Positions 44,894 through 57,684 are shown, numbered from the stretch's first letter. The stretch: DNA of 64,000 nt from Lobosporangium transversale (GCF_002105155.1 NW_019028983.1:124001-188000), one strand, 5' to 3'. The notes: generated by a model from the sequence alone, not told the origin. A program made the numbers and translations.

Positions 44894-47569
44894 ATGGCTA
44901 ACCAGGCTCGTGTCGCTTCTCTCCAGGACAACATTAACCGTCCTACCCGTGTCCTCTCTTACCCAAAGAAGGCTGACGGAAAACCTGTCTATACCTCCGA
45001 GTTCTTTGCTGAAAACGTCTTCACGCTCCAGCAGATCGCAAAGGCCCTACCCAAGCCCGCTTATGCTTCCTTCCTTAAACAGATGCGTGGTCGTCAGGCC
45101 CTTGACAAGGGTACTGCCGATGCCATTGCTCACGCTGTTCGCATCTGGGCCATGGATCGTGGCGCTACCCACTTCACTCACTGGTTCCAGCCTCAAACAG
45201 GCACAACTGCCGAGAAACATGATGCTTTCCTCTCATTAAAGTCCAGCTTCTCTCCTAATGGTGAAGAGGTAAGATGACACAGCAGTATCTACAAAATTAC
45301 GCGTCTAGGGACAAGGCAGCAAATATCTTTTTATTCATTAACATGGATTGAAGAATCTTCAGTACACGTCAGTCAACTAATTGAGGAAGTGAGGGCAGCG
45401 ATGGAGCAAAAAAAAAAAAGAAAAAAAAAAAAGGAAAGAAGCGATAGGAAATCAAATTTGTTCACTCTGTATCATTCAACTAGATCAGTGGGAATGATAG
45501 GAACAGAAATGACCAAAGGACCACATGTTGTGATCTGTCTGAAGCTGAATGGAAACAAAGTTGTGGAAAGCAAAATGATTCAACTCAGCCGAAAACCAAC
45601 AACGATTACAAAAGGGTTCGATGAGCTAACATTGGTGCAAAAAAAAATTTTTTTTTTAAACTTTCAGGTCACTGCCATCGATGCTTTCTCTGGTTCGCAA
45701 TTGCTCCAGGCCGAGCCTGATGCGTCATCTTTCCCCTCAGGAGGTATGCGCACTACCTTTGAGGCCCGTGGATACACTGTCTGGGACACCACCTCACCCA
45801 TGTTCATTCAGGAAGGACCTCATGGGACCTCTGTCCTTTACATCCCCTCTGTCTTCATTTCCTACAATGGTGATGCTCTCGACGAGAAAACCGTTCTCCT
45901 CCGCTCAACCTCAGCCATTTCGAAATCGTGCAGTGAGCTTCTCAATCTCCTCGACCCTGTCCCTGTTGGCGCTCAGCCCAAGGTCAGCCATGTCTTCACC
46001 ACCCTTGGAACTGAGCAGGAGTACTTCTTGATCGACCGTTCACTCTATGCGCTCCGTCCTGACTTGAAGCACACTGGCCGTACCTTGATTGGTAACTTGC
46101 CTCCTAAGCATCAGCAGATGGACGACCATTACTTTGGACGTGTTCCCTCCAAGGTTATGGCTACCATGTCTGAGGCTGAACTCGAGCTCTTCCGTCTTGG
46201 TGTCCCTATCAAGACCCGTCACAACGAGGTCGCTCCTCAGCAGTTCGAATGCGCCCCTATTTTTGAGGAGGCTTCCCTAGCAGTTGATCACAACTTGTTA
46301 ACAATGGATGTCCTCGCCAAGGTTGCCCACAAGAACAAGCTCAAGGTTCTCTTCCACGAGAAGCCCTTCAAGGGTGTCAACGGATCTGGAAAGCACTGCA
46401 ACTGGTCTATGTCGACTGATCGCGGTGAGAACTTGCTCGATCCCACTGTTAAGCCAGAGACCAACTACCGCTTCTTGCTCGTCCTCGTTGCTGTCCTCCA
46501 CGCTGTCCAGCAGCACGGAGGACTTCTCCGTACTTCTATCGCTTCGGCTTCCAATGAACATCGTCTCGGTGCGTGCGAGGCTCCTCCCATGATTGTCTCA
46601 GTTTTCCTCGGTGAACATTTGACTGAAGTCCTCAATTCTATTGAAGAGTCCCGTCCCATCAAGAACTTTTCTGTCCCTGAGATCCAGACTATCAAGTTGG
46701 GAGGAACTGCTTTGGATGTCAAGGTCGCCTCGTTGCCAAGCATCTCTCGTGACTTGACTGACCGTAACCGCACATCACCCTTTGCCTTCACCGGCAACAA
46801 GTTCGAGTTCCGCGCAGTCGGTTCTAAGCAATCGCCCGCCTTCCCCGTCACCATCCTTAATGCTGCTGTTGCCTCAGCCCTTCAGGATGTGACCGCTGCT
46901 CTTCGTGAGCAAATGGGTGACAAGCCTTATCCTTCAGATGCCGACAAGGTCGCTGTCATTAAGAAGTTTATTGCCTCCACGAAGGCTGTTCGCTTTGAGG
47001 GCGATGGTTACTCTGAGGCCTGGATCCACGAAGCCGAGAAGCGCGGTCTCCCAAACATTAAGACCAGCCCTGAGGCATTCAAGCAGCTCCTGAACCCTGC
47101 CCACTCCGACATGTTGACCAAGCTTGGAATCTTTACCAAGACGGAACTCCAGTCCCGCCACTTGATTCTTCAGGAGCGCTACGCTAAGGATATCATTGTC
47201 GAGGCCACTACCCTTCGAAGCCTACTTGCTTCACAAATCTTGCCTGCTGCCTTTGAATACCGTGGCAGCTTGGCTCAGTCTGTCAGTTTGTTGAAGGATA
47301 TTGACCCTGAAGATGCTAGTCCTGAACTGGAAGCCCTCAAGGCATTGACTCCTGTTGTTAAGGACCTCCAGGCCTCTATTGCCGCCTTGGACAAGGCTAT
47401 TCATGATATACACGAGGTTGCTGAGGATCCCGTTCAGGAGGCCAAGTATGCTTGCGCTCATGTCTTACCTGCAATGAATAGGGCTCGTGATGCCGCCGAT
47501 AAGCTTGAGGTCTTGACTGCCGACAAGTTCTACCCCATTCCAAAATACAGCGAGCTCTTGTGGTTCTAA
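44894..47569 (+). CDS. Glutamine synthetase type III (GSIII)
   Basis: Makes glutamine from glutamate, ammonia and ATP. Two exons (44894-45268, 45668-47569; phase 0) give 758 aa, close to the usual 700-730 aa of GSIII and about twice the size of the common eukaryotic GSII. Active-site blocks are intact: FEARGYTVWDTTSPMF, GTEQEYFLID, RHNEVAPQQFECAPIFEEAS, KGVNGSGKHCNWSMST, EHRLGACEAPPM and RTSPFAFTGNKFEFRAVG. The C-terminal helical extension typical of GSIII ends in the window (YSELLWF). The codons are strongly biased (many gtc, ctc, aag, atc), unlike neighbouring genes, pointing to high expression. The intron contains lysine-rich readable sequence (KKKRKKKK), but its GTAAGA donor and TTTCAG acceptor are good. 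Confidence 0.95.
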
Positions 47570-49125
47570 AGGAGCAAGAGTATAATATGAACGAGGAATG
47601 TACAATTGATTTTTTAGCTTTGTAATAGTATATTGAAAAAGAGCATATTGAAACTGCGGCTTTTTGTAAATAAAAATAAAATTTCATAGAAAAATTGATT
47701 CAGATGTCCTCCGAAGGCGCGCAGCTTTTCTCTTCAGCGTCGCTGGAAATATATAGATCTATTAATTTGTGCCTTTTTTCTGCTGAAACTTTTGTCTTGC
47801 TTTGTCCTGAATCGTCTCCTGTGATGCACTCACATAATAGTGTTACCATAACAAACTAGCTGAATGAACTCTCAATTCTCTTAAAAAAAGACTTTTATAG
47901 CGGGCAGATGAATGTCTTGCAAGGCCATCTCCTCAACTCGTCAACTGACCGCTAGGGACTTTCATGATTGTTGGTCCTTGTCCTAAAGGGTCTCTCAAAT
48001 ACGTATCTCATCTTAAGTCTGTAACAGAGAACCCCGCTGACGAGCTTTTGATTATGCGTGTGTGCTTTTGAGAAACCTCGATGTGATAGTTGGCTGGAAA
48101 GGACTTGTCAACAATCCCGATATCGATGGAGCTTTCTAAAGTAACAACTGATTCTGATTTACGAGGAACTTATTGTCTCAACGGATATGGGGTATCTCAC
48201 CGCAATTTGGGAGTTCGATTGGTGTTCGTACGACTGAGTCTCATTTGTGAGAGTTGCCTAGTCGGTTTCTTCCCCTCCTGGACCCAAAAATGAAGCCGAT
48301 GATAATATTGGATGTGACTCATACAACTACAGCCTCATCGTCATTCCTTGGAAGAGATCAAACAAACTTTGGCAGCAATCATGGATACAAAAGTAGCAAT
48401 GAGTTATGTCATTTGATCTTGCTTGGCGGTAACGGTGGACTCAGCTACGAATGAAACATCGACTAAGGCCAAGTTGTCAGAAGCGATAACTTAAAAAAAC
48501 AACACAAGAGCCAGGTCCTAGTTCCAGCTGACTTGGTTAACCAGATCCGTGTAAGTGACAAGTCCATTGATTGAATTTTGATGGATAGCTGTTAGGATGT
48601 TGAGGTGGGAAGTAGAGATGTCTTGGTCTGCGGCCAGAGTGTCATTGATACTTGTGTCTATAGGATGATACTATCAAGATATGAGAAGGTCTTGCAGATA
48701 CCATTTGTGAATGACGAGTCCTAGGCCTATCAGCTTTGTTTTTTATTCATCGAAGAGTGACAGGGGACTTCTGTGAATCCACTGATCCTGTTCTATCGGA
48801 GGTAATCTGCTTACATCAATGTAATGCTGATAAAGTAGCCCAGTTCGCAGAAATGACGAGAGGACGTACTATGCCGAGGATAGTATCTCAGGCATAGGGA
48901 AAATTATTGAATCTCAGGACCCTCTAAAAGAGAATATCTACATTGAACGACATTTATCCTTGAAAATGTCCTAGGCCAATTTGACCAAATTAGAAAGCAA
49001 TAAGCGATCCATTATTTAACTGCCGTAAGGCCTTCCAGTTTAAAGGATATTAATACTACATTACTACATAACTACCATTTCAGCATGCTTAATACTTGAT
49101 GGAAAGGGTTGAATACACAATCAGT
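47570..49125. other. Gene-poor convergent spacer
   Basis: About 1.55 kb between the 3' ends of glutamine synthetase (+) and CDT1 (-), long for a convergent spacer here. A frame at 48254-48454 (+) reads TTTASSSFLGRDQTNFGSN but resembles nothing I know. It could hold a decayed gene; I see nothing firm. Confidence 0.45.
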
Positions 49126-51582
49126 CTAGGGCTTGCGTGAACTCTTCGATACCAGTCGTGCCCTCAATGCTCTCTCATCGTGTGCGATTTTTTCGCCCTT
49201 CTCATTGTCTCTTAGAACTTTAAAGTACTGGCACCCATCCGCCAACGAAAAGACGGTGCACCATTCTGGTAGAAATTTGGCCAGCATTTCTAAACTTTCT
49301 CTCCCTTCAACCTCTGAAATAGGCATCCTTGAACTCTTGACGACTAGTTCCACTAGTGACTTGAGCGGCGTCACATCTACACGCTTAAATCGGACTAAAT
49401 CGAATACGTTTGGCAATCGAGATGCAATGAGTCGTTCATGCTTTTCTTCCGGACTTGCAAGAGTTTTACTAGCCTCCTTCATCTCCAGTTGCTTCAGTCG
49501 AATCTTTAAAATAATAATAATAAAAAAACAAAAAAAAATAAAAGATTTCGACTTGGAGCGTTAGCATACATCAATTAATTCTTCATAGTATTATAAAACA
49601 CCCATTATAAAGCTATTTAGGTTATTGAATGCATATTTCTTCGCAGTACCCGTTCTTTGAGTTGCTCCAATGCTGTAAGAGGCTTCGTAGCGGATGAAGT
49701 ATCAGTGATAGGAGTCGTAGTCGTAGTTGGAATGGAAGTAGTGTCATTTTTGTCTGACTCTGCAGAAGCAACAGATTTTTTTTCTTCTACATCAGATGTA
49801 GTGCTAGCCGGCACTTCGGTTTTGGTTTCTTGCTGTCTAACATGGTTCTGACTCCTCAGATCCTTGAGGTCCACCTTCCACACATCAATTACAGCTGGCT
49901 TCAATAGTGGCACTTCAGATTCCTCAACTGGTGTTACACTCTCCAAATCAAACTCAGGATGCCAGCTCCGAGGGTATGTATCCGTCCGTGGCGGTGTTGT
50001 AGATGTAAGGAATTTCTGACGCGTGAAAGATTGAGTAAAAAGTAAAAAACAAAATAAAATAAAATAAAATTTAATTAATTAATAAATAAATAAAAACAAT
50101 GGAGTTCCTCATCAAAGATACCATCTCAAGCCTTAATAACATCTAATGAAAACGATATCAACCTCACAAAGTAAAACTGTTTACCTGATGAAATGCTTTG
50201 ACATGGTTGTGGAGGCGCTCCAAAAATAACTTCTTTCTTTTTTCAGCTTGCGGTACAAAATGGTTAGATTCATCCTCCAAGTTAAGCATCTCGATGAAAA
50301 TAGATCGTGTCTTGACACCGTCGACCATACATGGTGCTGCTGTGAACCTGTAGCCTTCCGGCAGAAGAGTCTTGAATTGCGCTAGATGACTGATCTCAAA
50401 GTTTCTAAAGTATGAGGTCCGTAAAGAGGCGGGGATATATATATCAACCATTAGACTCATGTTTGATAAATAGATGAATATGGATGTAAGTGACAATATT
50501 ATCGCTCGCTTACCTTGATGAATGAAGTTCAACATGCCTCTTCAATCTATGATAGAAACATGGACGTCCTTGTCTCTTTGAGAATATTAAAAGGTTTTCA
50601 AACGCATTGAAATTTGCAAGTAAAACGGCCATGTGGCTGGGCAGTGGTAGTGTAAAAGCGTCAGTCTTTGGTTCCCGAATGGTAGTCATTTGAGCAACCT
50701 TGGCTGGTATATTATATGGTGATCGAGTATCGACTTTCGGGCTGTTGGTATTGATAATCTCTTCCTCAACTTGAGGTTTCCTGGATCGAGGTGCAACCTT
50801 GACAACAGTGCGAGCTAAGGGGTGAATGTTGTCCTCATCCTCGCCCTCAACCTCTTTTTCTGTAAAGCAACCTTCACTACTGTCCTGCAGAATGGTATCT
50901 TCTACTACAGGTTTTTGAGTCACTTTATATGGTGCAGTAGATTGAACCGTATCCGTTTCTACAGGCTTTGCAAAATCTTTTTCGTTGGTCAATGTCTTGT
51001 CATCTACAGCTTCTTCATCTGCAGCTCCCTCATCTAATTCCACTTTTTTGAGCACAGCTTCTCCATGCTCCGCAGATACAACAGTTTGCGCAGGTGATGG
51101 TGGTGCCTCTGATCCTGCCTTTGCTCTAGTAGGAAGATCAGTACTATCGGGACTTATAATTACAATGTTGTGATCGTCACCACCCGTTTTTGAAATATTT
51201 GTATATCCGCTCAGGTCTTTAGCGGCTTCTTTCGTCTGATCATTTTCCTTATTCCTCGCGCTCTCGCTGACTGGATGGGAATCAATTGATGCCTGGGTTT
51301 TGCTGACGACAGCGGCTATCCTTGTTGATTGTCGCAGAGTCCTTTGAGTGGTGCTAGCACCGTTGCTCTCTGTCTTCATATCTGAGGTTGTTATTGACTG
51401 GAGACGCATTTGTCGTGTGTCCTTCTGAACAGTTTTCTCTTCTTTTTTCTTTCTATACTGAGCCTACCATTTTTTACGAACGATAAAAGAGAGAAATCGG
51501 CATTTATAAGCTCAGATTCCTTTTTGCCATTGCCTACTTCACTGTCTTTCTGGCTTACAGTGGTCCTTCGCTTTCCTGATCT

Positions 51583-51613
<31 letters not shown>

Positions 51614-51925
51614 CTTACGAGTTTTTCCTCCATTGTTTGGAAAACTTTATCCGCTCGCTGCAATAGTAGTTCTTCACGAGTTAGTGAGGACTCACGATCA
51701 TCTTGACTGCCTGCCTCTGCATCCTTGTTTGGCTTGGTACGTTTCTGATATATATATTTAAAAATAAAATAAAAGTAAAATAAAGGCGGTTAATTGAGAC
51801 CTGACAGTGATAAGACACCATGTACACTTCATGCGGCAATCGTAAACACATACCGAGTCAAGGGCCCTGCGCTGGCCAGGCTTGCTCTGTGTGAATCCAA
51901 TGCGTGTCTGATTTCCTGCCGCCAT
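49126..51925 (-). CDS. CDT1: DNA replication licensing factor CDT1
   Basis: Loads the MCM2-7 helicase onto origins with ORC and Cdc6 in the nucleus. Six exons give 703 aa: 51925-51854, 51744-51619, 51463-50514, 50404-50185, 50015-49650, 49503-49126. After a basic and then acidic, disordered N-half comes the first winged helix (geminin-binding fold, about 337-430): TLPLPSHMAVLLANFNAFEN, CFYHRLKRHVELHSSRNF, ISHLAQFKTLLPEGYRF. The C-terminal MCM-binding winged helix (about 595-680) has SRLPNVFDLVRFKR and EMLAKFLPEWCTVFSLADG. Each exon is short of a clear domain alone; the joined product is what identifies it. The N-terminus (MAAGNQTRIGFTQSKPGQ) vaguely recalls a PIP box but lacks the TD and paired aromatics of a true degron. 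The second intron contains a run of about 29 T in the gene's sense. Confidence 0.85.
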
Positions 51926-52242
51926 TTTGAGGTGGAAAATATAACAATGAAGGGAGGAGGGAGGATGGTTGGAGGATACAAAGTTAGAATGATAAATCCC
52001 ATATTATGAGAAAATGGGTTGCCACAGCGATTTTTTTTTCCTCCCTTAACGACACGCGCCTTAATAGGCATGGCGTAATTTAGGCGCAATATTTGAGTTC
52101 AGATCATTTTTACTTCCAGCCATCTTTCTGAATGCAGCATTTGAATGTTTCTACATTTAAAAGACACATTAACACCTCGCTTTAATTCAAAAGACCCTCA
52201 ACAACATATAATAGATACACACATACACACGCACGCCCAGCC
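51926..52242. promoter_or_regulatory. Divergent promoter CDT1 / coiled-coil gene
   Basis: A 317-bp shared promoter. The sequence ttaggcgcaat (52080-52090) resembles an E2F/SBF-type G1/S element, which would suit CDT1. This is inference from a short motif. Confidence 0.35.
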
Positions 52243-54163
52243 ATGCCAGATGAAAATGCCATTGAGGCACACCTCGGTCATTCGAGAGTCCTGAAGACTG
52301 GACAGTTAACCAAAAACAAACCTGAGGTGCAGGAAAATATTCTATTTTTTTTTTTTATTTTATTTTTTTTTTTTGTTTGTCACTTATTCACACAACACAC
52401 CTATTTTCTAAAACATGAACCCCAAGTCTAATCTCGACCTCCCTTTATGATTTCATGGTCTTCAAAATTCATTAAACTCTTTAAAGGGCGCTGCTGAGGG
52501 TATGCCTCCGCAAAAGACACAAAAGACCAGCCATACGGTAAAATGGGAGAAGTTTACTTGGCGTTTTTTTATATTGTTTTTATACATTCAACTGTATTAA
52601 CTGGTATATCTCTTTGGTATTACTGTTATTAGCCGTCATCTCAACTGATCGAAACAACGCCGTTGAACCCTATCACAAATTTTATCAAGCGACATGTATG
52701 GATTCAATCATTCGTATAATGCAATTGACATGTTAAAAGATGCATTATCTAATAATTGATATTTCTATTTTTCCATTTTTTTTTTTTTTTTTTTTTTTTT
52801 GAATTGCTCAGAGTCGCATACATTCTTTGCCGGGGACTGGAAAAGGGAAACAGGTGCAAGAGGTACATAGCATTTTAGGCGCTGGTTCACCCTCAAAAAA
52901 CTTCTGAACAGAGAGAGATTTCATTTGCTGATTTATTACTCATATATCTTCTATATTCATTAATGCCATGGATTATTGGAAAGAAGCCGCTTGCCAAACC
53001 TCAAACCAGTGCTTCTGCTGCTGTTGCTGCAAGCCCAGAGAAGCCCAGTCCACCTACTCAGACACATCTCGATTTTACAAAAAAACCAAAGCATTGTTCG
53101 CCTTTATCCCCACAAGAACAAAATGCATCACAGAAAGACCTTGAGATCGTGCGGAAGCTTGAGAACGAACTTGAGGAAGTGAAACGAGTTGTCATGGAGC
53201 TACAACAACAGGCAGAGCAGGAAGAGACCAAACTTCATCTCGCAAGATCTGAATTTCAAAAGGAAGAGGATGATCTCATGGAACGTATTGACAATGCAGA
53301 GAAAGAGCAGGTGGAAGTGAAAGCACAAGTTGCTGATCAAGAACAAGAGATCGAAAAACACAGTAAATGGATAGATGAACTAGAGCAACAAGTCGGTGAA
53401 AAGACTTTTGAGGCCGATGTATGGAGAGCTGAAGTTGAAAAATATGAAGCCGAGATTGCAGAAAAGATCATGTTTAATGAGCTTGACGAGGAAAGATTAG
53501 TGTTGGAAGCACTTGAGTTAGAGCGTGAGGAGGTAATGGCGAGGTTAGAAGAAAATGACAAGAAGGTACAGAAGCTTAGAGAAAAATCTGCCTTGGTAGC
53601 TGAATTAATAGAACAGATTAAGTTTATTTCGGACGCTGAAGCTCAGCTGGAAGACGCGGATTTCGATCTCGAAGGCGCTGGGTTGCAAATGAAACTGGAT
53701 TTATCGATTGAACAAGAATTTGAGGCCCTTAGAAGCAGATACAGCCTAAGCAAGGGTAGTGACATGGATAAGGAGGTTGCAAAGTACCAGGCGCGACTTA
53801 CGAGCAAGTTTAATAGACACCTCTCATCCCTGATTCTTCAGCATAATGTGAAAAAGGAACAGGTGGCCATGAAGACACGGTAGGCATATTTTTATCAGAG
53901 TTACAATTTAGTCGTTTTGATGTTGATAGAGGAGAATTTTGTCTCACTATGCTATTCAAAAAAAAAAAAAAAAAAAAAAAAATAGAGCACACGAAGCACG
54001 GTTGCAAAAATTGCAGATAAATATCGAGGATGCCCGAAGGACTATAGATCACTCAAAAGGCGATTTCAAAGAGGCCGAGCGTGAGCGTCAGGAGATCCGA
54101 TCTAAGATGGAAGCAACAACGAAAGAGATTGAAGAAGTCAGGAAGCAACTTGCCTGTTTTTAA
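52243..54163 (+). CDS. Coiled-coil protein of unknown family
   Basis: Model of 440 aa in six exons: 52243-52326, 52487-52537, 52633-52695, 52812-52862, 52984-53879, 53986-54163. The first four exons are tiny (84, 51, 63, 51 nt), all phase 0, and encode a polar disordered N-tail (MPDENAIEAHLGHSRVLK). Residues about 115-440 are almost all heptad-like and Glu/Lys-rich (EIVRKLENELEEVKRVV onward), a long coiled coil. The link from exon 4 to 5 is the weak point. I use donor GTACAT and acceptor GGAAAG because they keep phase; an ATG at 52963 (MPWIIGKKPLAKP) could instead start a shorter protein. The final intron ends in 25 A followed by TAG. A spindle, kinetochore or cytoskeletal role is possible but is only a guess. 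Confidence 0.65.
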
Positions 54164-55200
54164 ACTGTTGTTTTCACTTATTTCACTCACTGTCTTACTT
54201 GTTTACAGCACTATTATTATTATCCCTTGAGATTGTGGAGAGCTTGTTATATGCATTACCCCTGTCGTTCCTGCTTCATTTGCATCCTATTTTACTACCC
54301 TAGTCATCTTTATCCGTTGTAAATAATATTTTTTTTTTTAGCGAGCGTAATACATTTCCCACAAAGTAAGAATTAAGGAGCTCGCCTGTGACTTTTTAGA
54401 GGAAATTTTTATTTATGATCAGTGTCGCAGTGGGCAATAGAGTTCTTTCTTTCCACTTCAATATGGTACAGAGACCATGCTATTAGAATTATAAAGGGTT
54501 GGACATTTATTGGTAGACATGGTTGGGCCATAGGCATCCATCATCATCAGTCAGTACATCCATTTGGACATACAGAGCATGCATCCAACTATCCAACACT
54601 CATCCATTTACAGATCTTTATCAACCAAATGCTTTATACACCTATCGAAGGAACTGTCTATCGGCGCAATTATAAATTCGCAGATACTCAAAAGGGCTCC
54701 ATCAGATGTCCTGGAGTCATGACTATATCACCCCATGGTGTTATAAAAATCTAATGAGAAAACATTTACAATGGAATGAATAATGAAAAAGGAACTGAGA
54801 GCTACTTTGAATGACAGAGTATCTTTCATTAACTATCCAACAAGAAACGGAAGGAATAAGGAGGATTCCAAAAAATGTGGAGTTTTGCTTCATCAGAGAA
54901 AAAAAAAAAAAAAAACTCCCCCAACGAAGTTATGCCGCTACGAAAGTAGGAAGAGAAGACAGAGCAAGTACCGACATCGATTAGATTGACATAAGGATGG
55001 CTATAATCTACTTGATAACCTCAACATACTGAAATTACTAAACTAATTGAAGAATCAGGAAAAATCATTGCACTATCCTCTCCTATTTTTGGTGTCTTCA
55101 TTCCATACACCCTCAGTTTTGCTCTTGGATATCAGGAAGGAGGAAAAGAAAAATACTCATCAGTTAAAAAATACACCATCTTCTATTTTGACTGCAACAG
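54164..55200. other. Spacer and probable 5' region of RPS26
   Basis: Contains the 3' region of the coiled-coil gene, an A run near 54899-54915 and, somewhere, the RPS26 promoter and initiator exon. Several ATG-GT candidates exist (for example at 54463) but none can be chosen. Frames such as 54422-54754 have no family likeness. Confidence 0.4.
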
Positions 55201-55830
55201 ACCTTCAAGAGAAGAAACCACGGACGCAACAAGAACGGTCGTGGCCACGTTAAGCCCGTCCGCTGCTCCAACTGCTCGCGCTGCGTCCCTAAGGACAAGG
55301 CCATCAAGCGTTACACCGTTCGTCCTATGGTCGAGCTGGCTGCCGTTCGTGATATCACTGAAGCTCTTGTCTACAAGGGTAAGTTTTATTCGACAGGAAA
55401 AAATGGCGAAAAGTATCTGCAGCGCGATAAAAAGAAATGAAAAAAGGGAGAGTGTGTTTATGGCTTTTTTGAAGATAGATCCATGAATATTGACCTGATC
55501 TTTCCTTGTCTCCTTTTTCCACAACCTGTTCACAGAATACACCTTGCCCAAGTTCTACATTAAGATTCACTACTGCATCTCCTGCGCTGTTCACGCCCAC
55601 ATTGTCCGTGTCCGCTCCCGTGAGGGCCGTCGCAACCGTGCTCCCCCACCACGCTTCCGTTTCAAGGTAATAAATATGCGCATACGCAACAAATATTTAA
55701 TTCATACCACAGGAGTATGCTCAAAAGGACAATTGAGACTAAACAACGCCTTTTTATGTGTGTCTTGACCTATTTTTCTAACTAGGATGGCAAGAAGGTT
55801 ACCCAAACCCAAACTGCCAAGCCTCTGTAA
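55201..55830 (+). CDS. RPS26: 40S ribosomal protein S26 (first exon not resolved)
   Basis: Small-subunit protein at the mRNA exit channel. Three exons are clear: 55201-55378, 55536-55666, 55786-55830. They encode [37 protein letters not shown], then [20 protein letters not shown] and [20 protein letters not shown], ending in a short Lys/Gln tail (AKPL). The four zinc-ligand Cys (CSNC and CISC) are present. The acceptor CAACAG before 55201 puts the first residue after a missing initiator Met, so the upstream exon probably carries only ATG, a common arrangement for ribosomal protein genes. The coordinates given therefore omit that exon. Introns of 157 and 119 bp separate the visible exons. Confidence 0.93.
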
Positions 55831-55985
55831 AGCATTTACATTTGTGTAGAGGCGTGTCTTTGATAAATTTAGCGAAGAAAGCAACTTTTGATCATCCTAA
55901 TAAATGATACAGAAGAAGGAGTAGTTGATAGTTGGAGGACGCTCTTTTTGCATCTCTTGATTTTTTTTTGCAAAGTACATGGTTC

Positions 55986-56005
55986 GATCAGATCAGATCA
56001 GATCA
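55986..56005. repeat. Tandem repeat, four copies of gatca
   Basis: Four perfect adjacent gatca units 156 bp downstream of the RPS26 stop codon. Confidence 0.9.
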
Positions 56006-56032
56006 GCGGATCATTCTATCACATACTCATTC

Positions 56033-56067
<35 letters not shown>

Positions 56068-56878
56068 ATAAAAGTAAAAAGTATGAATACAGTTGTGCTG
56101 CGTGCTTGAAGAAGCTATTGACCAAATCACTCCTCTTCATAAACGCAACCATCTACAACTTGGCCTCTAAAGGTGCAATACAGCAATACAATCCGACTAT
56201 TAGCACGTCTTGATGTCTGATGAAAATACTTCTACCTCTTCATCCGTTGTCTTCGTATCTTCAATTAAATCAATTCTGAAGGGCAATCTGATACGCGAGG
56301 GAAAGAGAAAACTGAGGTCTTGGGAAGAAAAAGGCGACGAAAACAGAGGATATCATTTTTTAGAATGTCATCTTGAGCTAGAACAAGACGATAGCCAACA
56401 TAATTCACGAGCTCGGGAAATCTTTAATTTTTGAGGATTTTTAGCAGGCCTCTCGAGGAGATGAAAACGACGCAGGAAGCGAGGTCATTCGCCACTACTG
56501 TCACGGACCATGCTTTCTTTGATTGTGAAAAGAACAAGTTGGAGCCGATGTAATCAAAACATTCCTGTGCAGCGGCCAACTCTCAAACGACTTGATATTT
56601 GGATACTTTATTTTGGCCAAAATGTAGTTCTACATTTTACTTATTAATCCATACTCTTCATTTCTTTTCGTACAGTCTTCCTCTAGGTGGATGAGCAACA
56701 CACAGGAATTGCGAACACACTCACAATCCATACAAAGAGGTGAAGTTCATGATTAAAGACTTTGCAAGAATCATGCCAACCAAGGTTTTTGTGCCTATGG
56801 AATTTATTCTGTCGTCTCTTCAATAAAAGAACTGATAAAAGTATTTCGTAAAGTAGATCATTATCAAATATTCCTTTG

Positions 56879-56913
<35 letters not shown>

Positions 56914-57684
56914 ACAGCACAGCTTCGTGAGGAATTACGTGTTTTTGTTTGCTCCAAATGTCTAGAGTCCCATTGCGATATTCCTTTCAAGGACGAGAGA
57001 GAGATGCAAGGTACTGTCCGAATATGGCAATAAAATGTTATGGCATTTGCAACAAACTTTTATACGAGTATCTGGAGCACGCTTCAGCTCAAGCGCATGA
57101 AGTATAAATACGGTCCATATCTGATCAATTAAGATCATGCTAGAACACCCAGCAGCCTTCACGACATAATTGGCAGTTCTCTCTTTCTTGGCTATCCGGT
57201 ACCTCAATCGTCGATTCATCCCTATCAATTTGCGGATCCCGACATAAGCCTCTCTGGGGTTTTATCGATCCTATCATGAAGCCACAGCGTCCAAGAGTAA
57301 CCCTAAAGGTTTAAGTCTGCAAGGATGTCGCTTGTGTGGTAATGGGTTGGCGAGGATTGAAGGCTAATAAAGGATGCATACCAAGAAGCGAAGGACATGC
57401 GATCTATCAGACAGCAAGGACGAGGCCTTTGTATGGTGTGAAAAGCGTAACGCCCTCTTGGTTACAAGCATTTTGCTCAATTTTTTTTTTTACATGAAAT
57501 TAGTAAGGACATTAATCTGCTGAACTGACACATAATTCCAACTGACAGTGGAATGAAATCACTCAGGGTGACAAAAAGCAACGCAGTACCTGTGGGAAAT
57601 GTAATTTGCCAAGAGGACAGAGAATACTTCCCAATTGATACTGCCCTCAATCCTTGGCATGGATTTTTTTTTTTTTTTTTTTTT

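Noticed and set aside
44637-45239. 200-codon Leu/Ser-rich frame overlapping the glutamine synthetase start
   Set aside because: It is an out-of-frame reading of the CT-rich leader and of exon 1 of the glutamine synthetase gene.
45389-45667. N-terminal Lys-rich extension of the glutamine synthetase frame
   Set aside because: It lies in an intron with good GTAAGA/TTTCAG ends; the GSIII N-terminal domain is supplied by the exon at 44894-45268.
46298-46854. Antisense frames within glutamine synthetase
   Set aside because: Side effect of the strong codon bias of the sense gene.
52863-52904. Short gene ending at 52904 by read-through of exon 4
   Set aside because: Would leave only 59 bp before the next start codon; splicing into the coiled-coil exon is more plausible, though not proven.
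54422-54754. 110-codon frame between the coiled-coil gene and RPS26
   Set aside because: Starts with GTG, has odd composition rich in His and Ile, and no family likeness; probably spacer.
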